A stretch of 64,000 nucleotides of DNA from NCBI GenBank assembly GCA_003140215.1, contig PLJL01000004.1:1333762-1397761 (forward strand), written 5' to 3'. This stretch comes from Vulcanimicrobiota bacterium. Lineage in GTDB: Bacteria; Vulcanimicrobiota; Vulcanimicrobiia; Vulcanimicrobiales; Vulcanimicrobiaceae. The stretch's first letter is position 1, and each line of letters begins with the position of its first letter. A program made the translations under genes and the position numbers. The notes below the pieces were generated by a model, which was not told the DNA's origin, ran no database searches, and saw only the letters and a list, made by a program, of their open reading frames with translations. Positions 26,882 through 36,800 of this stretch are shown piece by piece.

Positions 26882-27036
26882 AACGCCGGACGCTTCGGCG
26901 GCCCGGGGCGCGGGCACTCCGCGAGAAAGGTCGCAGTCCGGGCCCGCCCGGCGGTCGCCCGGCCGCGTTGTTCTAGGCCATCGGGGCGTCGACAATGTAT
27001 ACTTTAGTCGGTCCCACCCTCGGGAGGAGCGTCTTT

Positions 27037-28197
27037 ATGCGTCTGGTGCGGCTACTCGCCGTCGTCGCGGCCCTCGTCGCGGTCCCGCTCGGGCCTGCTT
27101 TGGGCGCCGAAAAGACCATCGTCACGCAACCGGCGTCCCCCAACGACCCGGCGGTGCTCGACGTGGCGCGCGCCAAGGTCGCCGCCGGCGACACCAAGGG
27201 CGCGATCGCCGGATTGGCGCCCTACGTTGCCGATCATCCCACCGACGCCGCGGCCGGCCGGTTGCTGGGCGACCTCTACTTCCGCGTCCCCGACTTCGCC
27301 AAGGCCGAGAAGGTGTGGAAAGCGCTCATCGCAATCGACGCGACCGACCGCGATACGCACAGCCGCTTGGGCGCACTGTACGCCGCGCAAGACCGCATCA
27401 CCGACTCGATGTACGAGTTCCAGCTGAGCCTGCCCAACCGCACCGGTTACGTCGGCTTGGTGATGGGTCACAAGAAGGCCGGCGATCTCCAGGCGTACAT
27501 GACGACGCTCCAATACGAGACGGACTCGCGCCCGTTCGACATCGCCAAGTGGTCGGAACTCGGTCAAGCGCAGCGGGCGCTGCATCACTCTCAACTCGCC
27601 TTCGATGCCTTCAACCACGTCGTCTCGGTCCGTCCCGCCTCGTGCCCGGCGCGCGTCGACGCCGCCAACGCTCTGGTCGATCTCGGGCGGCTCGACGCCG
27701 CGATCGTCCACCTCAAAGCGTGCCTGGCCGTCGATTCGAACTACTACCCGGCGGTCGTGAACCTCGGCGAGGCCTACCTCGAGAAGAACGACTTCGTCAG
27801 CGCGCGGCCGCACCTCGATCGCGCCTTGGCCTTGCGTCCCGAAGGAAACGAGGCGCTCGTCGACATCGGCTACATCTACGACGTGCAAGGGGACTGGAAG
27901 ACGGCGGTCAGCTACTACAACCGCGCGATTCGCGCCGACCCGATGCGCCCCGAGCCCTACATCGATCTCGGCTACAAGTACTACCAGCAGCGACTCTTCC
28001 CGCTCGCCGAAGCGGCGTACCTCAAGGGGCTCAGCGTCTCGGAGGACGACGGGCGGCTGCACTACATGCTCGCGGTGACCTACAACTTGCAGGGCAAGAT
28101 CGCGCTGGCGCGCGACCAGTACCGCCAGGCGATCGCCTCCGAGGAGCCCATCGTGGTCCCGCTCGCGCAGCGTGAGCTGGCGCAGCTTCCACCGTAG
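27037..28197 (+). CDS. secreted TPR protein
   Basis: A 386-residue exported TPR protein. A signal peptide (residues ~1-24, ending PALGA) is followed by TPR helices throughout, clearest at YYPAVVNLGEAYLEKNDFVS, EALVDIGYIYDVQGDWKTA and RPEPYIDLGYKYYQQRLFP. A strong ribosome site (GGGAGGAG, 27022-27029) precedes the ATG. A TATACT hexamer at 26998-27003 may be a -10 element, without a good -35. A role as a periplasmic scaffold is inferred. Confidence 0.85.
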   Translation: MRLVRLLAVVAALVAVPLGPALGAEKTIVTQPASPNDPAVLDVARAKVAAGDTKGAIAGLAPYVADHPTDAAAGRLLGDLYFRVPDFAKAEKVWKALIAIDATDRDTHSRLGALYAAQDRITDSMYEFQLSLPNRTGYVGLVMGHKKAGDLQAYMTTLQYETDSRPFDIAKWSELGQAQRALHHSQLAFDAFNHVVSVRPASCPARVDAANALVDLGRLDAAIVHLKACLAVDSNYYPAVVNLGEAYLEKNDFVSARPHLDRALALRPEGNEALVDIGYIYDVQGDWKTAVSYYNRAIRADPMRPEPYIDLGYKYYQQRLFPLAEAAYLKGLSVSEDDGRLHYMLAVTYNLQGKIALARDQYRQAIASEEPIVVPLAQRELAQLPP

Positions 28198-28237
28198 ACG
28201 ACGAACGACCGTCTCGGTAGCGGCCCGGAAACGGCCG

Positions 28238-28278
28238 GTAACGCGCGGCCTTCGCGGCGGCCGGCGCCGGCGCGTTAC
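28238..28278 (+). terminator. inverted repeat after the TPR gene
   Basis: GTAACGCGC (28238-28246) and GCGCGTTAC (28270-28278) are perfect inverted arms enclosing a GC-rich inner hairpin (GGCC...GGCC). It lies 40 bases after the TPR stop. No U-run follows, so it is only terminator-like. Confidence 0.4.
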
Positions 28279-28301
28279 GCGCCTGCTGCACAATCGTTCC
28301 G

Positions 28302-28712
28302 ATGCACCGGATCCTGCGCGCACTTGCGGTCGCTACTTGCCTGCTCTGGCCCAGCACCGTCCTCGCCGCGGGGGCGACCGCCCCCGGCGCGCCGGCCGAG
28401 CGTCCTTTCGGGCGTCTCAAGCTGACCATCGTCGAGGTTCGCCGTGGCCTCGACGGCCTCACCGCGCGGGCGGTGGCGCATCCCGGCGAGGCGCCGACGG
28501 TCTACGCCCGGGCAGTGCTGCTCGAAGACGCCCTGCGGGATTGGGCCAGGCACTTTCCCAGCGACCCCTGGATCCCCGGCTGCGCGTTCGCGCTGGCGCA
28601 GCTGTACGGTCAGCTCGATCTTCCCGACGCCGAGACGCGCAAGAACGACGCCCTGGACTGGCTCATCGCCGCCTACCCCCGCAGCGACTACGCGCAGATG
28701 GGCCGGATCTGA
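28302..28712 (+). CDS. small secreted helical protein
   Basis: A 136-residue exported protein with a signal peptide (residues ~1-22, ending VLAAG). The rest is probably helical; the segment PWIPGCAFALAQLYGQLDLP followed by ETRKNDALDWLIAAYP resembles one and a half TPR-like units. I do not recognise the family. It sits alone, with 104 bases before it and 187 bases after it. Confidence 0.6.
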   Translation: MHRILRALAVATCLLWPSTVLAAGATAPGAPAERPFGRLKLTIVEVRRGLDGLTARAVAHPGEAPTVYARAVLLEDALRDWARHFPSDPWIPGCAFALAQLYGQLDLPDAETRKNDALDWLIAAYPRSDYAQMGRI

Positions 28713-28763
28713 TCGGCCGCTGAGGCCCGCGCGGCTCGAAATACGGGCTTATGTAAAGGGTGC

Positions 28764-28780
28764 GTAAACTCGCCGTTTAC
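28764..28780. repeat. GTAAAC inverted repeat ahead of the surface operon
   Basis: GTAAAC and GTTTAC flank a five-base spacer, 120 bases ahead of the first gene of the surface-protein operon, in the only sizeable AT-richer gap nearby (28713-28899). It could be an operator or the end of the previous transcript; nothing else in the gap was recognised. Confidence 0.35.
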
Positions 28781-28899
28781 TTTGCGTGCGGAGACCGCTC
28801 GCTGCCTCACGGCCTTGCTTGCTACCTCCGATAGTATTTGCGTCGGCTGCTGCCTCGTGGTGGGTAGCGGCGTTCCGCACGTAACGAGGAGTTTCATAG

Positions 28900-29385
28900 A
28901 TGCGCAGCATCTCGGCGTCGTGGCTGGTCGTTCTGGCGCTCATCCTCCCGGAGGTCGCCTACGCCAAGCCGAGCGTGACACTCAAGCTCACCGGTTCGGT
29001 CGTGACCCGAGCCGTTGACGGGCACACTACGCTGACCCCCGTCGACAAGACGCAGCCCAAGACCGGCGACGAGATCCAGTACGATATCGTCGCGGCGAAC
29101 GCCGGCGACTCGCCGGCGCTGCGGCTCGTACCGACCGGGAAGATCCCCGCCGGGACCAGCTACGTCGACGGGTCGGCCAAAGCGGCTCGCGCGCATCCCG
29201 AGTTCTCGCTCGACGGCGGCAAGACGTGGTCGGTCGCGCCGACCGTGAAAGTCCGTCAAGCCGACGGAACGATGGTTGTCAAGAAAGCCGATCCGGCGCT
29301 CTACACGTCGGTCCGCTTCATCGCCGACGGCGCACTCGCGGCACACGGAACGGCCGCCTACACCTATGAGGTCCGCGTCAAATGA
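28900..29385 (+). CDS. secreted DUF11-like protein, first gene of surface operon
   Basis: A 161-residue exported protein: signal peptide (residues ~1-22, ending VAYAK) and one conserved-repeat (DUF11/TIGR01451-like) beta domain with the typical PKTGDEIQYDIVAANAGDSP and IPAGTSYVDGS strands. Its last ~25 residues, VRFIADGALAAHGTAAYTYE and onward, match the end of the next protein in pattern. A good ribosome site (AACGAGGAG) precedes the ATG. The stop overlaps an in-frame ATG of the following gene. It is likely a small surface or matrix subunit of the same assembly. Confidence 0.75.
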   Translation: MRSISASWLVVLALILPEVAYAKPSVTLKLTGSVVTRAVDGHTTLTPVDKTQPKTGDEIQYDIVAANAGDSPALRLVPTGKIPAGTSYVDGSAKAARAHPEFSLDGGKTWSVAPTVKVRQADGTMVVKKADPALYTSVRFIADGALAAHGTAAYTYEVRVK

Positions 29386-29426
29386 TGCGGGCCTCCTGCT
29401 TGCCCACGGAAGGGAACACTCGATCG

Positions 29427-31655
29427 ATGAACCCGCACTTGCGGTCTCTTTTGCGCACTTGCGCCGCCGTCGTTGCGCCGGTCGTCGTCGGTCTCGGGCT
29501 CGCGACCGCCGCGCCGGCGTTCGCGAACGGTACGCCGGCCGGTACGCCGATCACCAACACCGCGACGGCGACGTACTCGGACGGCGTCAACAGCTACAAT
29601 TCGCAGTCGAACACGGTCACGACGACCGTCCAAAACGCTCCGTCGATGACGATCGCGCCGCCGCAGTCAACGCCCGGCGCAAACACCGTCAGCCCCGGCG
29701 GAAACGTCACCGATACCTACACGCTTACGAACACCGGTAATGCCGCGGGCTACTTCGCTCTCTCCGGCGCGCTCGGCACAGCCAACGGCGTCACTGCCGG
29801 CCAAGGCACCTTCGTGCAGTTCGTGGTGAACGCGGGCGCGGGCAACCAGAACTTCGCCACCGTCGCGGCGGTGAACAACTACCTGCTGACCGGAAACGCC
29901 GGCGGACCGTTCCTTACGGCGATCAACGGCACGATTTCGATCAGCGTGAACTACAACGCCAACGCGGGCGCCTCGGGCACGATCACGACGCTCGTGACGG
30001 CCAACGTCACGCAGCAGGCCGGCAGCGGGACCTCGCAGCAGACCTCGACGCCCAACACCGTGGGTCAGTACAACGACCCGGTGGTCGCCGACGCGCGCAT
30101 GGATCTGCAAAAGCTTGCGGTCGTGGGCGGCACGGTCGCTGCGCCGACGGTGCAGTACACCGTGCGCGCCAACAACGGCGGCAGCCGTTCGATGGTCGCG
30201 GTGAACCGCAACGGCCTTCCGGCGGGCGCCGGGATCACTGGTGCCGGCGTCATCCTCACCGACAAGATCCCCTCATACAATGCCGTGCAGCTCACGCTCA
30301 ACGGCACCCCGGCGTGGGTGACGCAGCCGACCGGCGCGACGTTCATCTACTCCACCGACGGCGTGACGTGGACGGCCTCGACGGTCGGCGCGGTCTACGT
30401 CGGCGCCTTCATCCCGGCGTCGGCGATCACCGGGACGTTCGGCGCGTCGAATCCGGGCTCGTCGCAAGGCAACGTGACCGCCGGGCAGGCGCAGGCCGCG
30501 TTCACCTTCGTGATCAACGGTTCGACCGCGGCAGGCGGCGCTAACCCCACCGCGATCGACAACGTGGTCAACTCGATCTACGCCGACCAGTCGGGTTTCA
30601 TCGAGGGACCCGGCATCGCGTTCCAGACGGTCACCAACAACGCCGGTGCGACGGCCGCGCAGACCGCTCCGGCGATCGCGAACGTCAACGGCACGCTGAC
30701 CGGCGCGGCGCACATCCAATCCGCCTGTTCGCCGACGGCGAACTCGGTGCTCAACGGTCCCAATGGGTTCCCCGGAGCAACGGGTCCGGACACGACGACC
30801 AACACCGACTACACGGCGGTCTCGTACACCAACGGCGGCACGCTCCTGTCCGCCGTGGACGCCCAGACCGTGACCGTACCCGCAGGTGCGGCGGCGCTCA
30901 CGATCGTCAACTCGCTCCAGAACACCGGCAACAAGGACGACACCTACAACCTCACCGTGGCGACGGGACCGGGTCTTACGGCGCTGCCTGCGGGTTGGAC
31001 GGCGACGTTCGCAAGCGCCGGCCAGGGCGCCAGCGGAAGCTGCGGCGCGGTGGTGGCCGGAACGGTCATCACCTCGGTCTGCATTCCGTCCGGCGCGACG
31101 GTGAACTACCGGACGATCTACACGCCGCCGGCCGGCGCAACGACGTTCAACGCGTTTGCCGGGTACGGCGACGCGGTCACCGCCACGTCGACCAACGACG
31201 TCACCAAGACGAACATCACGGTCGACGAAATCTTCGTGGGCGGCTTCGTCAAGCTGGTGAAGTCGTTGCAGGCCGGGCTCGGACAGCCGTGCGCTACGGC
31301 CTCGGTCTGGACCGGCGCACCGGCCAACGTGAATCCGGGCGACTGTCTGTGGTACTCGATCGTCTACACCAACGTCGCGCCGACGGGCGGCACCAACGAC
31401 ATCACGCTCAACGCGACGACGGTGGTGATCACCGAAGACGGTGCGGCCTCGGGCGGCACGCAGATCGCCTACGCCAACGACTGGGCGGCGAACACCAACG
31501 GCCTCTTCGCGGTTCCGACCGACACCAACGGCGGTACGCTGGGCGGCTACAATCCGGGACCGGGTGCGGCCGGATCGTCGCGGTTCACCGACACCATCGC
31601 GGCCTTAGCTGCGGGCGCTACGGGGACGTGCACGTTCAAGGTGCAGGTCAAGTAG
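29427..31655 (+). CDS. large conserved-repeat (DUF11-type) surface protein
   Basis: A 742-residue exported protein. The start at 29427 gives a clean signal peptide ending APAFA; an upstream ATG at 29382 overlaps the previous stop and is the alternative. The mature protein is Thr/Asn/Ala/Gly-rich with few charges and consists of beta domains typed by ITNTATATYSDG and DTYTLTNTGNAAGYF, the conserved-repeat pattern seen in S-layer-like and adhesin proteins. A C-terminal domain has two cysteines (QPCATAS and NPGDCLWYSIVYTN) and ends in FKVQVK. Predicted to be displayed outside the cell; partners are the neighbouring genes. Confidence 0.78.
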   Translation: MNPHLRSLLRTCAAVVAPVVVGLGLATAAPAFANGTPAGTPITNTATATYSDGVNSYNSQSNTVTTTVQNAPSMTIAPPQSTPGANTVSPGGNVTDTYTLTNTGNAAGYFALSGALGTANGVTAGQGTFVQFVVNAGAGNQNFATVAAVNNYLLTGNAGGPFLTAINGTISISVNYNANAGASGTITTLVTANVTQQAGSGTSQQTSTPNTVGQYNDPVVADARMDLQKLAVVGGTVAAPTVQYTVRANNGGSRSMVAVNRNGLPAGAGITGAGVILTDKIPSYNAVQLTLNGTPAWVTQPTGATFIYSTDGVTWTASTVGAVYVGAFIPASAITGTFGASNPGSSQGNVTAGQAQAAFTFVINGSTAAGGANPTAIDNVVNSIYADQSGFIEGPGIAFQTVTNNAGATAAQTAPAIANVNGTLTGAAHIQSACSPTANSVLNGPNGFPGATGPDTTTNTDYTAVSYTNGGTLLSAVDAQTVTVPAGAAALTIVNSLQNTGNKDDTYNLTVATGPGLTALPAGWTATFASAGQGASGSCGAVVAGTVITSVCIPSGATVNYRTIYTPPAGATTFNAFAGYGDAVTATSTNDVTKTNITVDEIFVGGFVKLVKSLQAGLGQPCATASVWTGAPANVNPGDCLWYSIVYTNVAPTGGTNDITLNATTVVITEDGAASGGTQIAYANDWAANTNGLFAVPTDTNGGTLGGYNPGPGAAGSSRFTDTIAALAAGATGTCTFKVQVK

Positions 31656-31662
31656 CACTCCG

Positions 31663-33867
31663 ATGCGGGGATTCTTCGCGCGCCTTGGGCGCACGATGGG
31701 CCTCGCTGTATCTCTGATCGCTCTGGCGGCAGGGATCGGCGAGGCGTCCCCTGTGGCGGGCCTCGTCATCGCCAACACGGTGACCGCGCAGTACAGCGAC
31801 CCCAACGGAGCGACGTACGCCGTGCAGTCCAACACCCTCTCGGTTTCGATCGCGGCAGTCTCGGCGATCGCCGTCTCTCCCAAGGAGACGGCGGTCGATC
31901 CGAGCTCTGAGGGCTATCCGATCGGCACGCCGGTCACCCGTACGTTCAGCATCACCAACACCGGCAACGTCACCGACGCCTACACCATCTCGAGCATCGT
32001 CTGCGGCGCCGGCACGATGACGTCGGCCGCGTTCGTCACGGCGAGCGCGGTCATCCCGGTCACGCCCGGGAGCACGGTCTCCCCGACGCTCCATCCGGGC
32101 GAATCGATCAAGCTGCAAGTCGTCATCGCGACAACCGGCGTAGCCGTCGGCGTGCCGTTCGCCGTCGGCGTCGTCGCGAGCTCGACGAACGCGACGACCG
32201 CGAACGGCCTTGTCACCGACACCGGGCGCGAGTTTGCCGTCGCACAGCCCGGCGCGTCGATCGCCGGCACCTCGGGACCGGCCACGGCGATCGCGAAGCT
32301 CGTGAACCAGGTGCGTTCGCATCCGGCGCGCCCCGGTGAGACGGTAACCTACTCGATCGCATTTCGAAACTACGGTGGGTCGCCGGCGACGAACGTCGTC
32401 ATCGTCGACGACGTGCCGGCCGGGATTCGCGCGTTGCCGCAGACGGTTGCCGTCAACGGCGTCAGCGCCGCCGGAACGGCGACGCTGGTCGGCCAGCGCA
32501 TCACCGTACGGGTCGGCACGCTAGGAGTCGGCGCATCGGACGTGGTCAGCTTCGATGCGGTCGTCGACAGCGGCTTGACGGCCGGTGCCACGTACGTGAA
32601 CGTGGCGTCGCTGACCGCCGACGCGATCGGTACGATCACCACCAGCCCGGCGAGCGTCTTCGTCGGCATCTCCAACATCTGCTACGACGGCTTCGCCGGT
32701 TCCGGTGCGCCGGTGAACTCGGCCACGCTGAGCCTGCGCGATCTGCAGACGCACGCGCTCATCGCGTTGCCGCAGACCGGCGCAGCGCAAGGGCTCACGC
32801 GCGCGCCGCAGGACGCCCTGCCCCCGCCCGGCTTGCCGCCGAACACCGGAAACGCCAACCCGTTCACGACCGGCGCCGACGGTGCCTACAGCTTCGTCTT
32901 CTCGGGGCAGCAGCTGGGCACCGCGGCGGCGCCGGCGCAGTACGAGCTCGACATCACGGCGCCGAACTATCGCGACCGGCGCATCGCGATCAGCGTGACG
33001 CCGGACGCGACCGGGCTGCTGTACACTGCCGGGGTGCACGCGCTCGACGAGCAGCAGCTGGCGCGGCCGGGCGGCTTCGAGCTCGTTTCGACCAACGTCA
33101 CGCTCTCCGAGGTGTTCGGTCTGCTCGGGAACGTGCCGCTGTTCGCGCCGCACCCGCTGGCGCTGTCCAAGACGGTCGACCGCGACGTGGCTTCGGGCGG
33201 CGATCGTCTGCTCTACACGCTCTCGGTGGGCAGCGACGGCGCGCAGCTCGGCGCGACGCGCGTCGTCGACACGCTGCCGGCCGGGGTGGTCTACGCGCCG
33301 GGTACCGCGCGCGTCGACGGTGTTCCGGTCGAACCCAAACGCGATGGCCGCGTCCTGACCTGGAGCTTGCCGGCGCTCAACTCGCAGCACACGATCACCT
33401 ATGCCTGCGTTGTGATGCCGTCCACCGCCGACGGTGCGACCCTGGTCAACGTCGTCGACGTCGATGCGCTGGGCGGCTCCGGAACGCACGTGCACGCCGC
33501 GGCGACGGCCGACACGCGCGTCGTCGCGGGCGCGTTGGGCAATCGCATCGTGATCACCGGCCGGGTCTTCGTCGACGTCGCGGGGACGGGCCGCTTCGCC
33601 CAAGGAGATCGCGGTTTGGACGGCGTCCGCGTCTACCTCGAGGACGGCTCGTCGGTCACGACCGACCGCTACGGGCGCTTCACGTTTCCATCGGTCCACC
33701 CCGGCCAGCACGTGTTGCGCGTCGATGCGTCGACCTTGCCGGCCGGCGTGCGCGCCTATTCCGACAAGCGCTACGACAGCCCGCGCAGCCTGCAGCGCCT
33801 CTTGCACGGCATCTACGACGCCGGGCTGATGCATGACGTCAATTTTGCGGTGGAGCCGGCCGCATGA
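31663..33867 (+). CDS. conserved-repeat surface protein with SdrD-B-like end
   Basis: A 734-residue exported protein (signal peptide ~1-29). It opens with the same TVTAQYSDPNG motif as the preceding protein, then has several DUF11 domains (for example HPARPGETVTYSIAFRNYGG and DDVPAGIRALPQTV). A carboxypeptidase-regulatory segment occurs around NICYDGFAGSGAPVNSATL. The C-terminal SdrD-B-like module reads GRVFVDVAGTGRFAQGDRGL to YGRFTFPSVHPGQHVLRVD. It starts seven bases after the previous stop and overlaps the barrel gene by four bases (ATGA). Likely a linker between the surface layer and the outer-membrane protein; this is inference. Confidence 0.78.
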   Translation: MRGFFARLGRTMGLAVSLIALAAGIGEASPVAGLVIANTVTAQYSDPNGATYAVQSNTLSVSIAAVSAIAVSPKETAVDPSSEGYPIGTPVTRTFSITNTGNVTDAYTISSIVCGAGTMTSAAFVTASAVIPVTPGSTVSPTLHPGESIKLQVVIATTGVAVGVPFAVGVVASSTNATTANGLVTDTGREFAVAQPGASIAGTSGPATAIAKLVNQVRSHPARPGETVTYSIAFRNYGGSPATNVVIVDDVPAGIRALPQTVAVNGVSAAGTATLVGQRITVRVGTLGVGASDVVSFDAVVDSGLTAGATYVNVASLTADAIGTITTSPASVFVGISNICYDGFAGSGAPVNSATLSLRDLQTHALIALPQTGAAQGLTRAPQDALPPPGLPPNTGNANPFTTGADGAYSFVFSGQQLGTAAAPAQYELDITAPNYRDRRIAISVTPDATGLLYTAGVHALDEQQLARPGGFELVSTNVTLSEVFGLLGNVPLFAPHPLALSKTVDRDVASGGDRLLYTLSVGSDGAQLGATRVVDTLPAGVVYAPGTARVDGVPVEPKRDGRVLTWSLPALNSQHTITYACVVMPSTADGATLVNVVDVDALGGSGTHVHAAATADTRVVAGALGNRIVITGRVFVDVAGTGRFAQGDRGLDGVRVYLEDGSSVTTDRYGRFTFPSVHPGQHVLRVDASTLPAGVRAYSDKRYDSPRSLQRLLHGIYDAGLMHDVNFAVEPAA

Positions 33868-36800
33868 CGCTGCGTCATCGCGTCCGCCGCAGCGGCGTCG
33901 CGCTCGTGATCGCGGGGTTGTTCTTTTCAACCGTCGACGTGAACCCGGCCGGCGAGATCGCCGGCGCGCGCGCGGACGAGATCGCCGCGACCGCGACCGC
34001 CGCGCCGGCGCCGGCGTCACCGCAGCCCGAGCCGTCGGCGGCAGCGCCGGCAGCGGCGGTTCAACCCAGCGCGTCGCCGGCGCCGCAAGCGTCGGCAGCC
34101 GCGGTCGCCGCGACCGAGAGCTCCGAGCGCGCGCCCGAAGGCGGCGATCTCACGCACCTCACCTTTACGGCGACCGATAGTTTGAGCGCGGCCCTGGTCG
34201 ATCCGGCCGACGACGGCGTGGCCAACGGTACCTCGGCGGCGATCGAGGTCGAGACGGTGAAGGGCGCCGGCGTCGAGCTCAAGGTCGGCGACGCGGTCGT
34301 GCCGTTTTCGCGCATCGGCAAGCGCACCGTCGACGACAAGACCGGCGTCACGCGCTACACCTACTACGGCGTCACGCTGCAGCCCGGGCCCAATGCGGTC
34401 GCGCTGACCCCGGTCGGCGCGAACGGCTTCGGGCCGACGACGCATCATCGCATCTACGGTCCCGGGCGTCCGGTCACGCTGGGCGTCGTGGTGAGCGGGC
34501 CGTCCCGCGCCGACGGCGTGAGCCCCGACCTCGTCCGCGTCGAAGCACGCGACGCGTGGGGACACCGCGCGGCCGGCGGCAGCGTCGTGCAGGTCGTGCT
34601 GGTGCAAGGCGACGCGCGGCTCGAGCGCGTCGGCAGCGCCCAGCCCGCGACGTCGGTCACGCCGGTACCGCTCGCCTCCGCGTCGCCGGGAGTCGTCAAC
34701 GGTACGGTCAACCGGCAGCGCGTCGACGTCGTGCTCGATGCGGACGGCCTCGCGACGGTGCGCTTGATCCCCGGCCTGACGCCGGGCGCGGTGCTGCTGC
34801 GCGCCGAATGCGGCGACGCCGCGCACGAGACGCGTCTGTTCCTCGCGCCCAACCTGCGCGCGCCGTTCGTCACCGGGCTGGTGAGCGCCGGCGCCGGCGC
34901 CGTGCCCGGGATCCCCGATGCGCCCGACGGGCAGCCCAACGGGACGAACTCTCGCCGCGGCCGCGTCGCGCTGTTCGCCACCGGTGCGATGGGCAAGTCG
35001 CTGGCGACCTTCGCCTACGATACCGCGGACACGCTGCAGCGCACGTCGGAATACGGCGGCGCGCTGGGCACCTACAACGGCGATCCCAACGACCGGCCCT
35101 ATGCGACCAGCGGCGACGCGAGCACGCGCCGCGACGACGCGCTCTCGCGCGATCACCTGTTCGCGCGGCTCGACAGCGGGCGCACCACCGCGCAGTGGGG
35201 CGAGTTTCGCGCCCGCAGCGGGAGCGATTCGAGCGCCCTGGGCGGTTTCGATCAGCTCGTCGACGGCGCGAAGCTCGAACTCGGCGGCCAGACCCGCCGC
35301 GCCACGCTCTTCGCGGCGCGCAACGACGTCGGGTACGACCGGCGCGTCTTCTCGCCGACCGGCCTTGCGAACGGCATCACGCTACGGCCCAACATCGTCG
35401 TCGGCTCCGAGGTCGTGCTCTTGGCGACCCTCGATGCGCGGATCGGGACCGTCATCGCGCAGACCGCGCTTACGCGCGGCGTCGACTACTCGATCGAGTA
35501 CGCCACCGGCCAGCTGCACTTCATCGACGTCCCGCTGCCCTTTGACGAGGCCTTCAATCCGCGTCAAATCGTCCTGACCTACGAGTTCGATGCGCCCGGA
35601 AGCGCCGCCCGCACGATCGGCGGACGCGCCGAAACGCTGCTCGGCCGCAACGGCGCGCTCAAGCTCGGCGTCGGTTACGTCAACGACACCACCGGCGCGG
35701 GGAACGTCGCGCTCGCGTCGCAAGACCTCAGCGGACTCATCCGCGGCGGCTCGTGGCAGATCGTGCATGCGACCAGCCGCGGCTCGCTGCTCGCGACGAC
35801 GCCTGATTCGCCGTTGGCCGGCGCCGGCGGGAGCGCGTTGCACGCGCAACTCACCCGCGCGGTCGGCCCCGACCGGTTCTCGTTGCTGTTCGAGCGCACC
35901 GACGCGGGATACAACGATCCGTTCGGCGGTCTCAGCACGCCCGGACTCCTCAACGAACACCTCGTCTACGCGCACAAGTACTCCGCGGGTCTGGGTGAAG
36001 TCTCGCTCGACCTCGCGCACCAGGCCAACTCGGGGTTGGGCGACGCGGGTAGCTCGCAGACGACCGCGGCGCTGCGTTCGCGGCGTGCGATCACCAAGCG
36101 GATGACGGTAACGGCCTCGCTGGAGCGGCGCATCGCCGCGGCCGGCGCGGGCGGCCCGGCGTTGGGCTTCAACCCGGTCGGGATCTTGCCGGTGCCGGGC
36201 GCTTCCCCGCTGCCGCTCGCCCCCAGCTCCGTCGCGGCAAGCCAGTCGTCGACCCAGGCTTCGCTGGGCGTGGACTGGCGCGCGACGCACGCGCTCGACG
36301 TCAGTGTCAACCGGCTCCAAACCTTGGGTGGTCAAAACGACGCGCAGCCGGCGCAGACCGATGCGCAGATCACCTACGATCTGGGCAAAGGCGGGCGGGC
36401 GTACCTGCGCCAGCGCTGGAGCGCCGCGCCGATCCAGAGCTTCGCCGAAGCGACGCAGTCGTTGACCAGTGCCACCGGCGGCATGCGTGCGACCGAGATC
36501 GGGTTCGCCCGCCGCGTCGGCAACGCGACCAGCGTCGACACGTCGTACGTCGTCGACCATACCGCCACCGGCGGTGACGTGTATGCGTCGATGGGCGTGC
36601 GCGAGCGCATCTCGCTCGGGCTCACCAAAGGCGACGCGTTCGTGCAGCATGCGACCGCCGCGGGCGGCGGCAGCGGCGGCTTCGACCTGTACGGCCTCTC
36701 GCTGTCGTATGCCGATCCGGCCAACAAGTTCCGAGCCAGCGGTTCGGCGCAAATGCGCACCGGCAGCGCCCCGGGCGTGAGCCTCTCGTTGGCGGCGACC

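Noticed and set aside
28790..28840. Promoter TTGCTT...TAGTAT ahead of the surface operon
   Set aside because: The spacer would be only 11 bases, far from the required 16-18.
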